NCBI RefSeq assembly: GCF_964204645.1
Contig: NC_134031.1
Location: 186,001-250,000, forward strand
Reading direction: 5' to 3'
Source: Tubulanus polymorphus
Lineage: Eukaryota; Nemertea; Palaeonemertea; Tubulaniformes; Tubulanidae
DNA: 64,000 bases
The notes beneath the pieces are model-generated. The model had not been told where the DNA came from. It saw only the letters and a list, made by a program, of their open reading frames with translations, and did not search any database. The position numbers and the translations under genes are program-made. How positions within the stretch are numbered: position 1 is the first letter of the stretch; each line of letters begins with the position of its first letter. This document shows, piece after piece, positions 1-11,928 of this stretch.

Positions 1-96
1 AGCATTCGAGTCACCGATGATTGGTTTAGAGAAACTTCTCCTGAGGAAACCACAGCAACAGCAGCAGCAGGTGCAACAATCGGCAACAATGAATAA
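1..96 (+). CDS. 3' terminal exon of an unidentified upstream gene (partial)
   Basis: Frame 1 is open from the first base to a TAA at 94-96 and gives 31 residues beginning SIRVTDDWFRETSPEE and ending in an Ala/Thr-rich tail. The start lies outside the window, so no acceptor site can be checked. The call rests on the protein-like composition, the same strand as the next gene, and an AT-rich 3' flank with two overlapping AATAAA signals about 600 bp downstream. I do not recognise the family. The alternative is a chance open frame, which is quite possible at this length. Confidence 0.45.
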   Translation, partial: SIRVTDDWFRETSPEETTATAAAGATIGNNE

Positions 97-720
97 ATCA
101 CATGATTAACGCGATACTTTCCTCCTGCGGACACCGAGCACCAAACATGACACATTGACGTCGTCTACAGATAATTATAATTATAATCATGTGATATTTA
201 TAAATGTAATTTACATATTTTAATAATCATTCGTTTATGACAAAAAAATGCAAATCAGGGTCAATTTTTAAAATGTGTTTTTAATGAATCATGAATATAT
301 TGATGTGTTTTGGAAATTATATGAATATTTGAATATTATTTATAGATTCGACTAGGCTTAGTAAGGATCAAAATAAGATTAGTTTGGAGGGAGGATTGAG
401 GGAATGTTGTATTATGGTAATTTGAATAATGTTTGGATATTTTGAATAATTGATAATTGTGAGATGGTAAGGGAGGGAGGGCAGAAGTTTTAGAATCACT
501 TTATATTATCACCAGAGTTAATATTATTTCACCTCAATATTAAATATTATAAAATGGCTTCATTTAATCAATGATTTATTTAATGATCTAATTTTCGAGT
601 GAATTCAATTATTATCAGATTTCTAATTTTGGCTGTCGATCGTTTTGTTAATTGTGATATCATGTATTGAAATGTTTGAATTTGATGAATAAAATAAACC
701 TGACAGTTTTTACTACATAA
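97..720 (+). other. Probable 3' UTR of the upstream gene
   Basis: AT-rich, with no open frame of note. It ends with overlapping AATAAA signals at 688-698. Composition changes to GC-richer sequence at about 770, which fits a boundary between a 3' UTR and the next gene's upstream region. Confidence 0.45.
688..698 (+). terminator. Polyadenylation signals (two overlapping AATAAA)
   Basis: Two AATAAA hexamers overlap here, followed by T-rich sequence. They would serve the gene whose coding end is at 96. Confidence 0.5.
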
Positions 721-1357
721 TTATAACTTATTGTCAGTCTGGTTAAATTGAATAAGGAGAGTTCTTTGAAGACGTCCCCGGTCCAGCTGGGTCGACTCCC
801 GCGCCAGCTCTAGTTCGGTTCAGCTCAGAAGTCCGCCGGCCCAGACAGTACGGGTTAGCTCAGTCACTGAGCTCTGCTCTGCCAAGTTGGATGCAAATTG
901 CTAGGAAAAAACCCTAAATCAAACCAGATCTATTAATCAGATAGTTAATGGAGACAAATATATCAAAAAGAGAAATATCCAATGCTGTCCGGCCCGCTTT
1001 TTTTATTTTTGTCCGGTTCGTTGCCACAATCAATTCCGTTACTCAGTCCGCGCATCCTCCTGCCATCTTGCGGCAAATCAGTGAACTAACTCGTAAACAC
1101 GGAAGTGAAAAGTTGGAAAAACAACCGAGAAAAAGTTTTTAAAAGTTTGTTACTTGGTAGAGAATTGCTTTAACTTTAGTAAACGGGTGGAATAGTGTGG
1201 ATGAGTGGATAGCGATGTGTTTTATTCGCTGAGATTGAGACCGGCTCCGAAATATGCGCGCTACACACGGAAAAAGTTCGTTGACATTTTTTGAAGAAAA
1301 GGCGAAAAAGCCCAGATTTCTTGACAACTGATAAGATTAAATGAATTCTGAGGTAAA
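721..1357 (+). promoter_or_regulatory. Upstream region / 5' UTR of the RhoGEF gene
   Basis: A GC-richer stretch at 770-890 with several CpGs sits between the polyadenylation signals of the previous gene and the RhoGEF start codon. No TATA box is obvious and no conserved coding sequence is seen. The 5' UTR boundary and any upstream noncoding exon cannot be placed. Confidence 0.3.
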
Positions 1358-3025
1358 ATGTCTGGAGATGATAAAACTGGGACTGGTACAGCTCCTCACG
1401 AGGGCAGCAGTAGAGCTGTGCCTTGTACAGCTCCTCACGAGGGCAGCAGCAGAAATGTTCAAGATTTAGTGAAGAAATTCTCTTCAGAAACAGATATCTA
1501 TGAAGATGATAAATTAACGACGTCAACATTTAAACAACAACAAATCAAATATTCTACTACAACAATAGAAACCAGTAGTACTAGTACTACATTCATCGGC
1601 ACGGCAACCAGATTAGGATCTCCGCAACAATCGATAAGACGACCGTATAAACAACATTCAATCGGTAGTATCCGTAGAAAGTTTGAGAACTCAGCAGCAG
1701 CCTGGGACCCAGCCCGCGACGCAGCCCGCAGCCCAAGGGCTGATTTACCATCTACCAGTACAGTTGTTAAAAATCAGACAACCACAGAAACGAGGAGTAC
1801 AGAGATATCAAGTGTAGCAGAGGTAGCTGAAAGCAGTCAGGTGCGCACTGTACTTGTTGAGGTAGCTGATAGTCTGAGTCAGGTACCCACTGAGACAACT
1901 GAAAGGAAGCAGGTGCAGGTGCCTGCTGATAACTCTTCAAATCGTAAATCTATTGACCTAATTCCAAATAAAAGTTTTTTACATTTCTCAAAACCGAGAC
2001 TGACTCCAAAACCAAATATAGAGAAACAGAAAGTAAATCAGAATAGCGACGCTTGTGAATATTCTCTAGAGCGGATAGTTTGGGAATCCCCGGAGTGTAG
2101 AAAAGGGGAATCCCCGAAGCAAATAGTTGGGGAATCCCCGGAGGAAGATGAGTTATACACAGATGCGACTAGTTATCTGATAACTGATGATATTTACAGT
2201 GATGCAACAAGTTTAACAATTCCCGGACTATCGAGTTTAGGGGACGAAAACCTTGAAATATCTTACGCAGATAATGTCAAGAGTGAAGAGGAAGGAAGCT
2301 GCTCCAGGGAGGAGGAGGAAAAGAGCAGCTCCAAGGAAAAGGAGGAAGATTACTATGAAATAGTGAAACTAAGAGAACAAAATAAAACTCAGTTGATAAA
2401 AAGTGAAGATAAAAATGAAGAAGAGAATGAAGAGGATATATATGATGATGTAATTATTGGTGAACTGATTCCTGCTGAAGGTAAACAGAATCGTTATTTA
2501 GATTCCTGATGTTCAGATTCATTGATTCAGTTTGTGATTGATTCATTGTGTTTGTGTGTTTAATAGAATCCACTGAAACTGGAGAAAACAATGAAGTTCG
2601 GAGGAAATCGTTTACCGGAGGGCTCCGGAAAAAAAAATTCGGTTCGAATCGTAGAAAAATGTTATCAACTCAAAGCGAACCAACGCAATCAGTAAGTGAA
2701 TCGGAGAATCAGTGATTCATTGATTGATGAATCTGTATGTAAGTCCGTAAATATAATCTGTAAAATCTCTGCACACTAGGAATAATTACTATAGGGTGTG
2801 AAATGTTTCCTAAAGCTTTTAGTTTATTCTACGTTTCAACTATATTCCTGTCATCTTCAGGAATACTTCTTTGGAGACCGTTGACAATCTAAGTCCGTGT
2901 TGTAAAGATAAATCCCTGCACGATGAGAAATGAATTTGAAATGTTTCATGGACCTCTCTGATAACACAGGGGCTCGTATTAGAATTTTGTGGGTGAACCG
3001 TAGGTTAGATCATCCATTATCCCTG

Positions 3026-3092
<67 letters not shown>

Positions 3093-6000
3093 ATAGTACC
3101 AGGGATACTATGCTAGGGACAACAGTTCACCTCCAAACTTCTAATGCGAGCCCCTGTGACTGATAATAAATACTCAATAATTGCTAGCACATTATAACTA
3201 GCTAGAAATACTTGCTCAACTCAAGGAAACATTTCAAATTTTTGTATCACGAATCTGCTGTATTTGTTCCAGGATGAAGAAAGTTTAAGTTCTGACGATG
3301 GAGAGTATGAACCTGTTGATGTCGTTCCCATGACGATCGCTCAGCTAGCAGACGTTACTCCGGATGAACAGATTTACTCCGATGTAATTTACTCCGACTC
3401 CGTGACGCAATTAAACAACAATCGATCATCATCCACGGCGACAATTATTGATAAACTCACGGCTAAACATCAATTTGATTCATCGGAGAAAAAATCAAAA
3501 ACGTCCTGGTTCATGAGTCGATTTATGAGAGGTGATATAAACTCATCGAGTTCCAGATCGACTGGTATAAACTCATCGAGTTCCAGATCGACTGATATAA
3601 ACTCATCGAGTTCCAGATCGACTGATATAAACTCATCGAGTTCCAGATCGACTGATAAAAACTCATTGAGTTCAGAGACTGAAATACTGAGTAAAACTCG
3701 AAGTTCATCTGTGCCAAATATATCTCCATCAGTTTCACCTCGATTGGATCATCATACAGCTCCAGATCAGTCCCCTTCTTCACCCCCTGATCAGCCCCCT
3801 TCTTTACCCCCTGATCAGCCCCCTTCACCCCCTGATCAGCCTCCCTGTTCACCCCCAGATCATTCCCCTTCTTCACCCCCTGACCAGTCATCTGATCAGC
3901 CCCCCTGTTTGCCCCCTAGAGGTGCCCTAACTGCTGAAAATAGCCCAAAACTTCCACCCCGTAAATCTAGTCCTGATGCATCTCCACTGGACATCAGTCC
4001 GATAACGACCCCGTGTGCGGGAACCAGTCCGAGCGGAACTCTACGTTCAGGAGGAACCAGTCCGATCCCTCCACTTCGGCGACCTAGAACATCGGATATT
4101 ACATCAAATACACTAGTGCCCCCTAGTGGTGGTTTAAATAGGTTAGTACTACATGGTTTATCTCTGTCTGTCTCTGTTTGTCAGATATAAATCTATAATA
4201 TTTGAATTTATTACAGCTGTTTTAAACTATTGGTGGCTGGTTATAGATGAATGTAAGGCTCAATGTTGCATGTTGTTTTATCATCACAGTGTGTATTCTG
4301 TTGTATTTACTGTGCAGGGTCTGGGATCGATACGAGATTTTTGTAATTAATTTATTCTGGAACAGTGAAATAGATCTCTCAGAATCCAGATTCTTGTGTT
4401 AATATTAGTTATACTTGTTTTGCATGATGATTTAGTATTAAACACTGTAGTGAGACTCAGTTTAATGTGTCCGTCCATACTGTAGTGAGACTCAGTTTAA
4501 TGTGTCCGTCCACACTGTAGTGAGACTCAGTTTAATGTGTCCGTCCACACTGTAGTGAGACTCAGTTTAATGTGTCCGTCCATACTGTAGTGAGACTCAG
4601 TTTAATGTGTCCGTCCACACTGTAGTGAGACTCAGTTTAATGTGTCCGTCCACGCTGTAGTGAGACTCAGTTTAATGTGTCCGTCCATACTGTAGTGAGA
4701 CTCAGTTTAATGTGTCCGTCCACACTGTAGTGAGACTCAGTTTAATGTGTCCGTCCACGCTGTAGTGAGACTCAGTTTAATGTGTCTCTTTCACCTGAAG
4801 AGTTGCACTGTTTACTGGTTTCAACATGCATGTTATATCAGGCAGATAATTACGGCTTATTTTGTTCATATTTCGTTTGGTTTTATATTTGTGAATTGAC
4901 ACAACTGACTGTTGATTGGACTGGATTAGCTAAATACTAGTTTTTGATAATCTGTAGTGAGAAGAGGATCTCCAGCACCAGCAGCAGCAGCAGTACTGGT
5001 ACCGGTACCGGTAATATTGATATGTTATATTTATCTCCACCAGTTCCACCTAAAACCAGTAAAACCAGTGAGTTTTCCATCTTAATTAATATTAATCATC
5101 AAACTCTGAATTACATATCGTATAATTTGTGACCCAACTATTTCAGGGCCGTCGCTGAATAGTGTGCCACTAGCTCCATCTATAGTTGGTAAGTTAAACC
5201 TCTACGTCTATCTGTCTCCGTGTACACTATAGGGTTACGATATATGATTGTGTTTGGATGTTTCAGTAGATGAAAGATTATACTATGTTCCACCTGATGG
5301 AGGAGTATCGGTATTTGTTGATAAACATGGATATATTGATATGGATCAACAAAAACCCGACAATGATGAATACCTGGACATGTGTGGAGCAGGTCGACAG
5401 GCTGATGAGTACCTGGACATGTCTGGAGCAGGTCGACAGGCTGAAGAGTACCTAGACATGTCTGGAGCAGGTCGACAGGCTGATGAGTACCTGGACATGT
5501 CTGGAGCAGGTCGACAGGCTGAAGAGTACCTAGACATGTCTGGAGCAGGTCGACAGGCTGAAGAGTACCTAGACATGTCTGGAGCAGGTCGACAGGCTGA
5601 TGAGTACCTAGACATGTCTGGAGCAGGTCGACAGGCTGAAGAGTACCTGGACATGTCTGGAGCAGGTCGACAGGCTGATGAGTACCTAGACATGTCTGGA
5701 GCAGGTCGACAGGCTGATGAGTACCTGGACATGTCTGGAGCAGGTCGACAGGCTGATGAGTACCTAGATATGGATCAACAATCAAAACTGAACAACAATA
5801 AACCGATAAATCTCCATGGCGACGATGGTTATATCGATATGGATGAAACGGTCAGGAATAAACACAACAGGTGGCGCTCATATCTATATTACTAAAACTA
5901 AACCGATTGATTTTAGACACTACAGTGTTTTAATTGAATGTTTATAATGTTACAGCGGGAGCAGTGAGGATTATATACATCCTGAATGTATCAACAATAA

Positions 6001-9000
6001 ACAACCGTTATCTCCGACGGCAACCACTCAACGTCCGTTTACCGGTATCTGGTCGATGCCTAAAACAACTGCACCAGCTGCTGCGGCTGTGCATGATCAA
6101 CAATATCTAGAAATAGTAAGTTGTACATGTGTATTTACAAATCTTTATTCTTTACGTGTATCTGTGTGATACATGTATCTGTGTGATACATGTATCTGTA
6201 TCTGTATCTGATTTATAGATTAATGATGTAAAGAGAATCAAGAGAACGTCGCGGTATCAGTCTAAATTCGGTGAGAGGGCACCGCTGTATCAGATGTATC
6301 ACGAAGACTACAGCACGCGGAAAACTCTAACGCGTCGTCCAATCAGTGAGTACCTCTCTCTCTCTACAGTGCTGCCACCTTTAATATCATCGTGCTGCCA
6401 TCTATATATCTATTATAGATTTAAAACCATCTGGTCTGATATCTGACAATTCAATTTACACCGACCCGACAATACTAGTTACTCCTGGATTACCAGTTAC
6501 TCCTGGATTAGACGATTACGACGACGTCAGTTCTAGCGATTCAGATGATTATCAATTAACTCCTGATTTAAATAAATCCACGTCTAGCGCCGATAGATTC
6601 TCTAAATGTACCGGATCAGGGTTACGTACATTATGGGCCGAGATGCCCGAGGTAGGTATAATCGTATTTAATTCGGAGTAATCGCTTGGTGCTGATTGAG
6701 TGAGGTTTAATCCCGGTTTATATTATACTATCAGGTGAAGAGCAGCGGAGTATTAACGAGTGTTGATTCGGTAAAACGTAAACTCCAGGAGTCGATGTTT
6801 GAAGTGATAACATCAGAGGCGTCTTATCTAAAGAGTTTACACATATTCCTCAATGTATTCATGTGTTCTAATGAGTTCTCTAACGAGCGTTCGTATTCCT
6901 GTATCATCAATCAACGAGATCGACACGTTTTATATTCTAATATCATCGCTGTCATGGAAACCAGTGAACGGTTCGTATTGTTAAAACCGGTTTGAATAAT
7001 CCGTCGAAGAATCCATATTTGATTTATATCGATTTACATAATTTTACAGCTCAGTACATGTTATTGCTATGCTAATTCAATGTGATTTTGATGTCAACCT
7101 CTTGTATAATGATGTAATTGTTTTATTTGCAGAATGTTGTCAGATTTAGAAACGAGATGGATAAAGGAGAATCCGGTATTATCGGATGTCTGTGATATTA
7201 TCTGTGAACACGCCAGTAAACATTTTGATGTTTATATTAAATATTGTACGAATCAAATTTATCAGTTACGAATTCTGGACAAGTTGATGTAAGTAGCAGC
7301 AGTCTGATGTCTGATGATTTAACACAATGTCTGATGATGTCTGATGATGTTACGCGATGTCTGATGATGTCTGATGATGTTATGCGATGTGTGATGATGT
7401 ATGAAGTATGGGGAGTTAATGTGTGTTTTGTCCTATATTTTAGGGATGAAAGTAAAGTATTTGCGGAGACGGTGCGCAGGTTACAAGCTCATCCCGATTG
7501 TCAGTTTCTACCGCTCAGATCATTTCTAACATTACCGATGCAACGGATTACTCGCTTGCCACTGCTGATAGATGCCATACTGAAGCGCACGACAGAAGGA
7601 ACGTCATTGTTTGAATCGGCCAGTAAAGCATTTCAAATTGTACAAAATGTAAATAGATTCAATTCTAATGTTGTGATAACATTGAACTCTGAGTTAAAAA
7701 CAAGTTTATTTTCCATGAATTAACTCTGAATCAAATCATGTTCTTGTATCTATTACTCAGAAGGTATCAATCTTAATGATACCTTGATACTAATTCGTAA
7801 GCAGTGTTTGAATGTTTAAACTGGATTTATTTATATATATTGTGTAGATTGTTCTACAATGTAACGAAGGAGCTCGAAGCATGGAACGCATGGAACAAAT
7901 GCTCGAAATTGATAAACAGCTTAACTTTTCCAAACAAAAGGTAAAAATTGACACGAAATCTTTAACAAACTGATGCTAATAATTCTGTAATTGCGATACT
8001 GAATTCTGTAATGATTTATATCGTTTAGATGATTCCATTGATTTCTTCATCGAGATATCTGATAAAGAAAGGAGAAGTCACTCGAATTCTTACCGAACAA
8101 AGATCGAAATTTGGAAGTTTATTAAAGAAATCAACGCGTACCATTCATCTGTTTCTGTTCAATGATTTACTCGTTATTGCTACCAAGAAAAGGTCGGTAT
8201 CAATGTGGCTGTTACTATAGATTCCTATCAATGTGGCTTCTTCTTATAATATCGTCATCCAATAACTTCATAGATATCGCTATTCAATTCAATTTGTTCA
8301 TTTCAACAATAACAACTACAGTTGTGATCCTTCAAGATGGCTACCTCCATCCTTTGTGACATGGTTATATGTCTTATGTGTCCTGCTCTTTTTTCAAGAT
8401 GTCTGCCTCCGTGATTCCCCCTATGACATCACACTGTGTTTTATTGTATATTTCAGCGAGGAGTCGTATTTAGTATTTGATTATTGTTCGCGTATATCTC
8501 TACACACTGAACTCATTGATGATCCCGTTAATGATCCACGTCTGCCGAGCCATCTACCGAGTAACTGCACCGAGAATCTGTTTATTCTCGTGTTACTGGA
8601 GAATCACGACAATAAAACTGTAGAATTCATCGTCTCCGTCCCGAGCCCGTAAGTTTTATCACTGTTACCTCCCCCCCCCCCCCCCCCCGTCGATCCCGAC
8701 CCTGACTCTAACCGACGTGTCTGTTGTTCGTTGCTAGGAGCGACCGAGCGAGATGGATCGAAGTTTTATCTCCGGCTGAAGAGGAGAATGAGGATGAGAA
8801 AATCTATGAAACGTGGGGTAAGATTCTATTGTTAATACGAATAGTGTTCGTTGTAGAATATGAATAATAGGTGGCTCTGTATGTTATAATTGATAGATTG
8901 TCCTCAAGTTCAAGCTGTTTACTCTTATGAGGCTCAACAACCGGATGAGATCGGTCTAGAACCATCAGACGTCATTAAAGTTCATAAAAAGATGGCTGAC

Positions 9001-9724
9001 GGTGAGTAGATTGTGACCGGTCCTGTCCAAATCCTCGTTTTAGTTTTAGTTTCCTAGCCATCTCATCCTCGCTTGCCAGGGTTTGTTTGCCTGCTGCAGC
9101 TCACTTTGTGTTTGTATGAGCTTGTGAGGGAGGCACCCCTGGCGAGGGATTTCGAGATCGGGGCTAAACATAAATTGATTCTATCCCTGATATAATTTAC
9201 AGCAGAATAAGAAATCCCAGGGGTAGGTTGTAAAATATATACCTCATTTACTTTTATCACTGCATGGAATTTGTCTAAATAAATGAAATCGAAAATTCTC
9301 TGATTTCAGGAAGATTTTACACATTTTTCTTCATGATTTGAATATAATATGCAAATATTTTATCCATCTTTGAATTAATGATATTCAAATGAACTCCACC
9401 TGTTTCAACACCCCCTGACAAAACCACCTCCCACTTCCCTTTTTGTTACCTCCCTCTCCATCTTATTATATTATTTGTTCAACATCTAACTACTGAAAAT
9501 TTACAATTTTAGTCAAAGTAGAACTGGAGATATATTAAGATATTGATTGTGTGTGTTATCTAGGTTGGTTTGAAGGAGAAAGAATCCGCGATGGTCAGAG
9601 AGGTTGGTTCCCTTCGAATTACGTCACAGAAGTCTCCAATCCGCGGCAGCGCAGACGCAACCTCGTTCAGAAACATCGTCTGCTTAACTTGGCAATGAGC
9701 CATTTAAATACTAAATATTCTTAG
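1358..9724 (+). CDS. Ephexin-family Rho guanine nucleotide exchange factor (DH-PH-SH3), 18 exons
   Basis: Exons: 1358-2480, 2567-2691, 3273-4141, 4958-5067, 5147-5188, 5267-5870, 5956-6115, 6219-6345, 6419-6651, 6735-6970, 7133-7288, 7444-7648, 7848-7940, 8029-8192, 8457-8648, 8738-8817, 8897-9001, 9564-9724. The sum is 4785 nt, or 1594 aa, and phase is consistent at every junction. The C-terminal third has the ephexin order: an LWAEMPE-type entry, DH domain (about 1145-1360, LQESMFEVITSEASYLKSL and LPMQRITRLPLLI), PH domain (about 1375-1500, PLISSSRYLIKKGEV) and SH3 (about 1508-1565, ending in GWFPSNYV). By family knowledge it catalyses GDP/GTP exchange on Rho GTPases at the cell cortex. The long N-terminus has acidic Tyr motifs, a proline-rich segment and a YxxM array. 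It is much longer than the roughly 700-870 aa vertebrate ephexins. I cannot say which vertebrate paralogue (NGEF, ARHGEF5/16/19/26) is closest. The exact start ATG is inferred. Confidence 0.93.
2929..3250. mobile_element. Foldback (MITE-like) element with a (TA)n core in RhoGEF intron 2
   Basis: Left-arm words CACAGGGGCTCG (about 2966), GGTGAAC-like, and CCCTGGTAC (about 3021) recur as reverse complements on the right: GTACCAGGGA (about 3095), GTTCACCTCC (about 3124) and GCGAGCCCCTGTG (about 3146). An outer pair, TTTGAAATGTTTC (left) and GAAACATTTCAAA (right), extends the symmetry. The centre is about 65 bp of TA dinucleotide. There is no coding capacity. The pattern fits a nonautonomous foldback DNA element; no target-site duplication was defined. 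Confidence 0.6.
3533..3672 (+). repeat. Coding 30-bp tandem repeat in RhoGEF exon 3
   Basis: About 4.5 copies of a 30-bp unit encode DINSSSSRST-type decapeptides. A proline-rich stretch of PPDQPPS-like units, plausible SH3 ligands, follows at about 3760-3920. Both are within the continuous reading frame of the RhoGEF. Confidence 0.8.
4444..4787 (+). repeat. 35-bp minisatellite in RhoGEF intron 3
   Basis: About ten near-identical copies of a 35-bp unit with the core GTAGTGAGACTCAGTTTAAT. The array lies between the exon 3 donor and the exon 4 acceptor and shows only single-base variants (CAC, CAT, CGC). Confidence 0.9.
5367..5771 (+). repeat. 39-bp coding minisatellite encoding a YLDM (YxxM) array in RhoGEF exon 6
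   Basis: Ten full copies plus a partial eleventh copy of a 39-bp unit are translated in the gene's frame as EYLDMSGAGRQAD or -E. Each unit contributes one YLDM. A GYIDMDQQ precedes the array and a GYIDMDET follows it, giving 13 YxxM motifs in about 165 residues. YxxM is the known consensus for p85 SH2 binding when the Tyr is phosphorylated; phosphorylation here is inference. Copies differ mainly at the Asp/Glu codon and at synonymous CTG/CTA. Confidence 0.9.
8671..8689 (+). repeat. Poly-C tract in RhoGEF intron 15
   Basis: An uninterrupted C run lies just after the exon 15 donor. It is simple sequence with no gene content. Confidence 0.85.
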
Positions 9725-10430
9725 ACGTTGGTCAGGATCCAGTTCTACAGTTGTGGGTCCAGTTTCTGTGATTTAGGTTTAACTGAGTTAAAATCATTTA
9801 ATTGTTATAACTGCGAAGTGAAATCCTGTAGGGTTCTCCTGTTGGGTTTTCCTGTAGGGTTCTGTTGGGTTCTCCTGTAGGGTTCTCCTGTAGGGTTCTC
9901 CTGTTGGGTTCTCCTGTAGGGTTCTGTAGGGTTCTCTGAGTAGAGATCAGGATGTTTGTTCTGTTTATACATACATGTACCGTATATAGGCCGATCCTCA
10001 CATACAAATATTTATTGATTTGTTATAAAATGTATTAAAGTCTAAATAATTCGAATCAATTGTAATTAATTTATCTCTGAAACTATTGATGAAAGTATTA
10101 ATGTTATATTGTGATAAACATTGATTAAAGATGTATAAATATAGATATTATTGTAATGTATGGGGGATTGGGGTGAGAGGGGAGGGGGGGGGTTGAATGC
10201 CCCACTGTAATCTATGGGGGGAGGTGGGTTGATTGTTTTGGAAACAGTAATTCAAATTGATCCTAGGTTCAAACCCAGTATATTTTGTATATTTTTGAAA
10301 TCTATTCAAATCTATTTTAAAAAATATTTCTAGATTTTTCTATTTTAGATTTAAGTATTATTAATTTGCACTTTGTGTGTTTTATATTGGATGATTTTAT
10401 AAATAAATTCTAAATACATTTCAATTGTTC
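9725..10430 (+). other. Probable 3' UTR of the RhoGEF gene
   Basis: This follows the TAG at 9722-9724. It contains a small array of a 13-bp unit (GGGTTCTCCTGTA) at about 9828-9942 and G-rich tracts near 10170-10225. It ends with AATAAA at 10402-10407. Confidence 0.55.
10402..10407 (+). terminator. Polyadenylation signal of the RhoGEF gene
   Basis: An AATAAA hexamer about 680 bp after the stop codon, in AT-rich sequence just before the repeat block. Confidence 0.45.
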
Positions 10431-10620
10431 ATTTGAACCCAGTTATTACTGACACTAATTCATTCAGAGTTGATCCTGATGCTGAATAGAGGATGTACAG
10501 GGGTGTCCCTGGTTCGAACCCAGAAGTTACTGATACTGGTTCAGAGTGATACTGATGCTGAATAGAGGATGAACACACGTGTCCGACGAGGAGAGGATAT
10601 CAAGATTTCCTAACGTTATC

Positions 10621-10857
10621 GCCATCTATTGGAATTTTGCTGAACTGACTAGTTAGCTCTTACTCGTCTCACTGAGTCTTCTTTAATCCGTTAGAATCAC
10701 ACTCGCCATCTGGTGGATATAACCATCATTAAACTGTAGTAGCATAGAAATACACCAGATGGCGAGTGTGATTTCAACCCACTGAAGAAGACTCAGTGAG
10801 ACGAGTAAGAGCTATCTATTCAGTTCAGCCAAATTCCAATAGATGGCAATCATAGCA
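10621..10857. mobile_element. Foldback MITE, copy A
   Basis: Arms of about 95 bp face each other. The left arm begins GCCATCTATTGGAATTT and contains CTCTTACTCGTCTCACTGAG; the right arm carries CTCAGTGAGACGAGTAAGAG and ends AAATTCCAATAGATGGC. The loop is about 40 bp. A half copy of the right arm sits at about 10915-10985. Confidence 0.85.
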
Positions 10858-11340
10858 TTATTATTCTATGCAGTAGAGTAATAAAATTATCTTATCTTAT
10901 CTTATCTTATCTCATTAAAGAAGACTCAGTGAGACGAGTAAGAGCAATCTAGTCAGTTCAGCCAAATTCCAATAGATGGCGATCATAGCATCATTATTCT
11001 ATGTACCAAAAGTTTTGGTTAGAGTGTAATAAACTATTTTATCTTATCTTATCTTATCTTAAACTAAGCGGATGTCCCGGGTTCGAACCCGATAATTACT
11101 GACACTGATTCAGAGTGGTCCTGATGCTGAAAAGAGGATGTACAGGGGTGTCCCGGGTTCATACCCAGTAATTACTGACACTGATTCAGAGTGGTCTTGA
11201 TGCTGAATAGAGGATGTACAGGGGTGTCACGGGTTCGAACCCAGAAGTTACTGATACTGGTTCAGAGTGGTCCTGATGCTGAATAGAGGATGTACACACG
11301 TGTACAACGAGGAGAGGATATCAAGATTTCCTAACGTTAT

Positions 11341-11569
11341 CGCCATCTATTGGAATTTGGCTGAACTGACTAGTTAGCTCTTACTCGTCTCACTGAGTCT
11401 TCTTTAATCCGTTAGAATCACACTCGCCATCTGGTGGATATAACCATCATTAAATTGTAGTAGCATAGAAATACACCAGATGGCGAGTGTGATTTCAACC
11501 CACTGAAGAAGACTCAGTGAGACGAGTAAGAGCTATCTAGTCAGTTCAGCCAAATTCCAATAGATGGCG
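11341..11569. mobile_element. Foldback MITE, copy B
   Basis: Same arm sequences and spacing as copy A, with few substitutions, beginning CGCCATCTATTGG and ending CCAATAGATGGCG. A (TTATC)n tract follows. Confidence 0.85.
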
Positions 11570-11928
11570 ATCATAGCATTATTATTCTATGCACCAAAAC
11601 TTTTGGTTAGAGTGTAATAAACTATCTTATCTTATCTTATCTTAAACTAAGCGGATGTCCCGGGTTCGAACCCGATAATTACTGACACTGATTCAGAGTG
11701 GTACTGAAGCTGAATGGATGATATAGAGGGGTGTCCCGGGTTCGAACCCAGTAATTACTGACACTGATTCAGAGTGGTCTTGATGCTGAATAGAGGATAG
11801 GATGTACAGGGGTGTCCCGGGTTCGAACCCAGAAGTTACTGATACTGGTTCAGAGTGATACTGATGCTGAATAGAGGATGAACACACGTGTCCGACGAGG
11901 AGAGGATATCAAGATTTCCTAACGTTAT

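Noticed and set aside
5180-5785. Minus-strand repeat frames opposite the RhoGEF YLDM array
   Set aside because: The plus frame joins upstream and downstream exons in phase; the minus frames have no such continuity.
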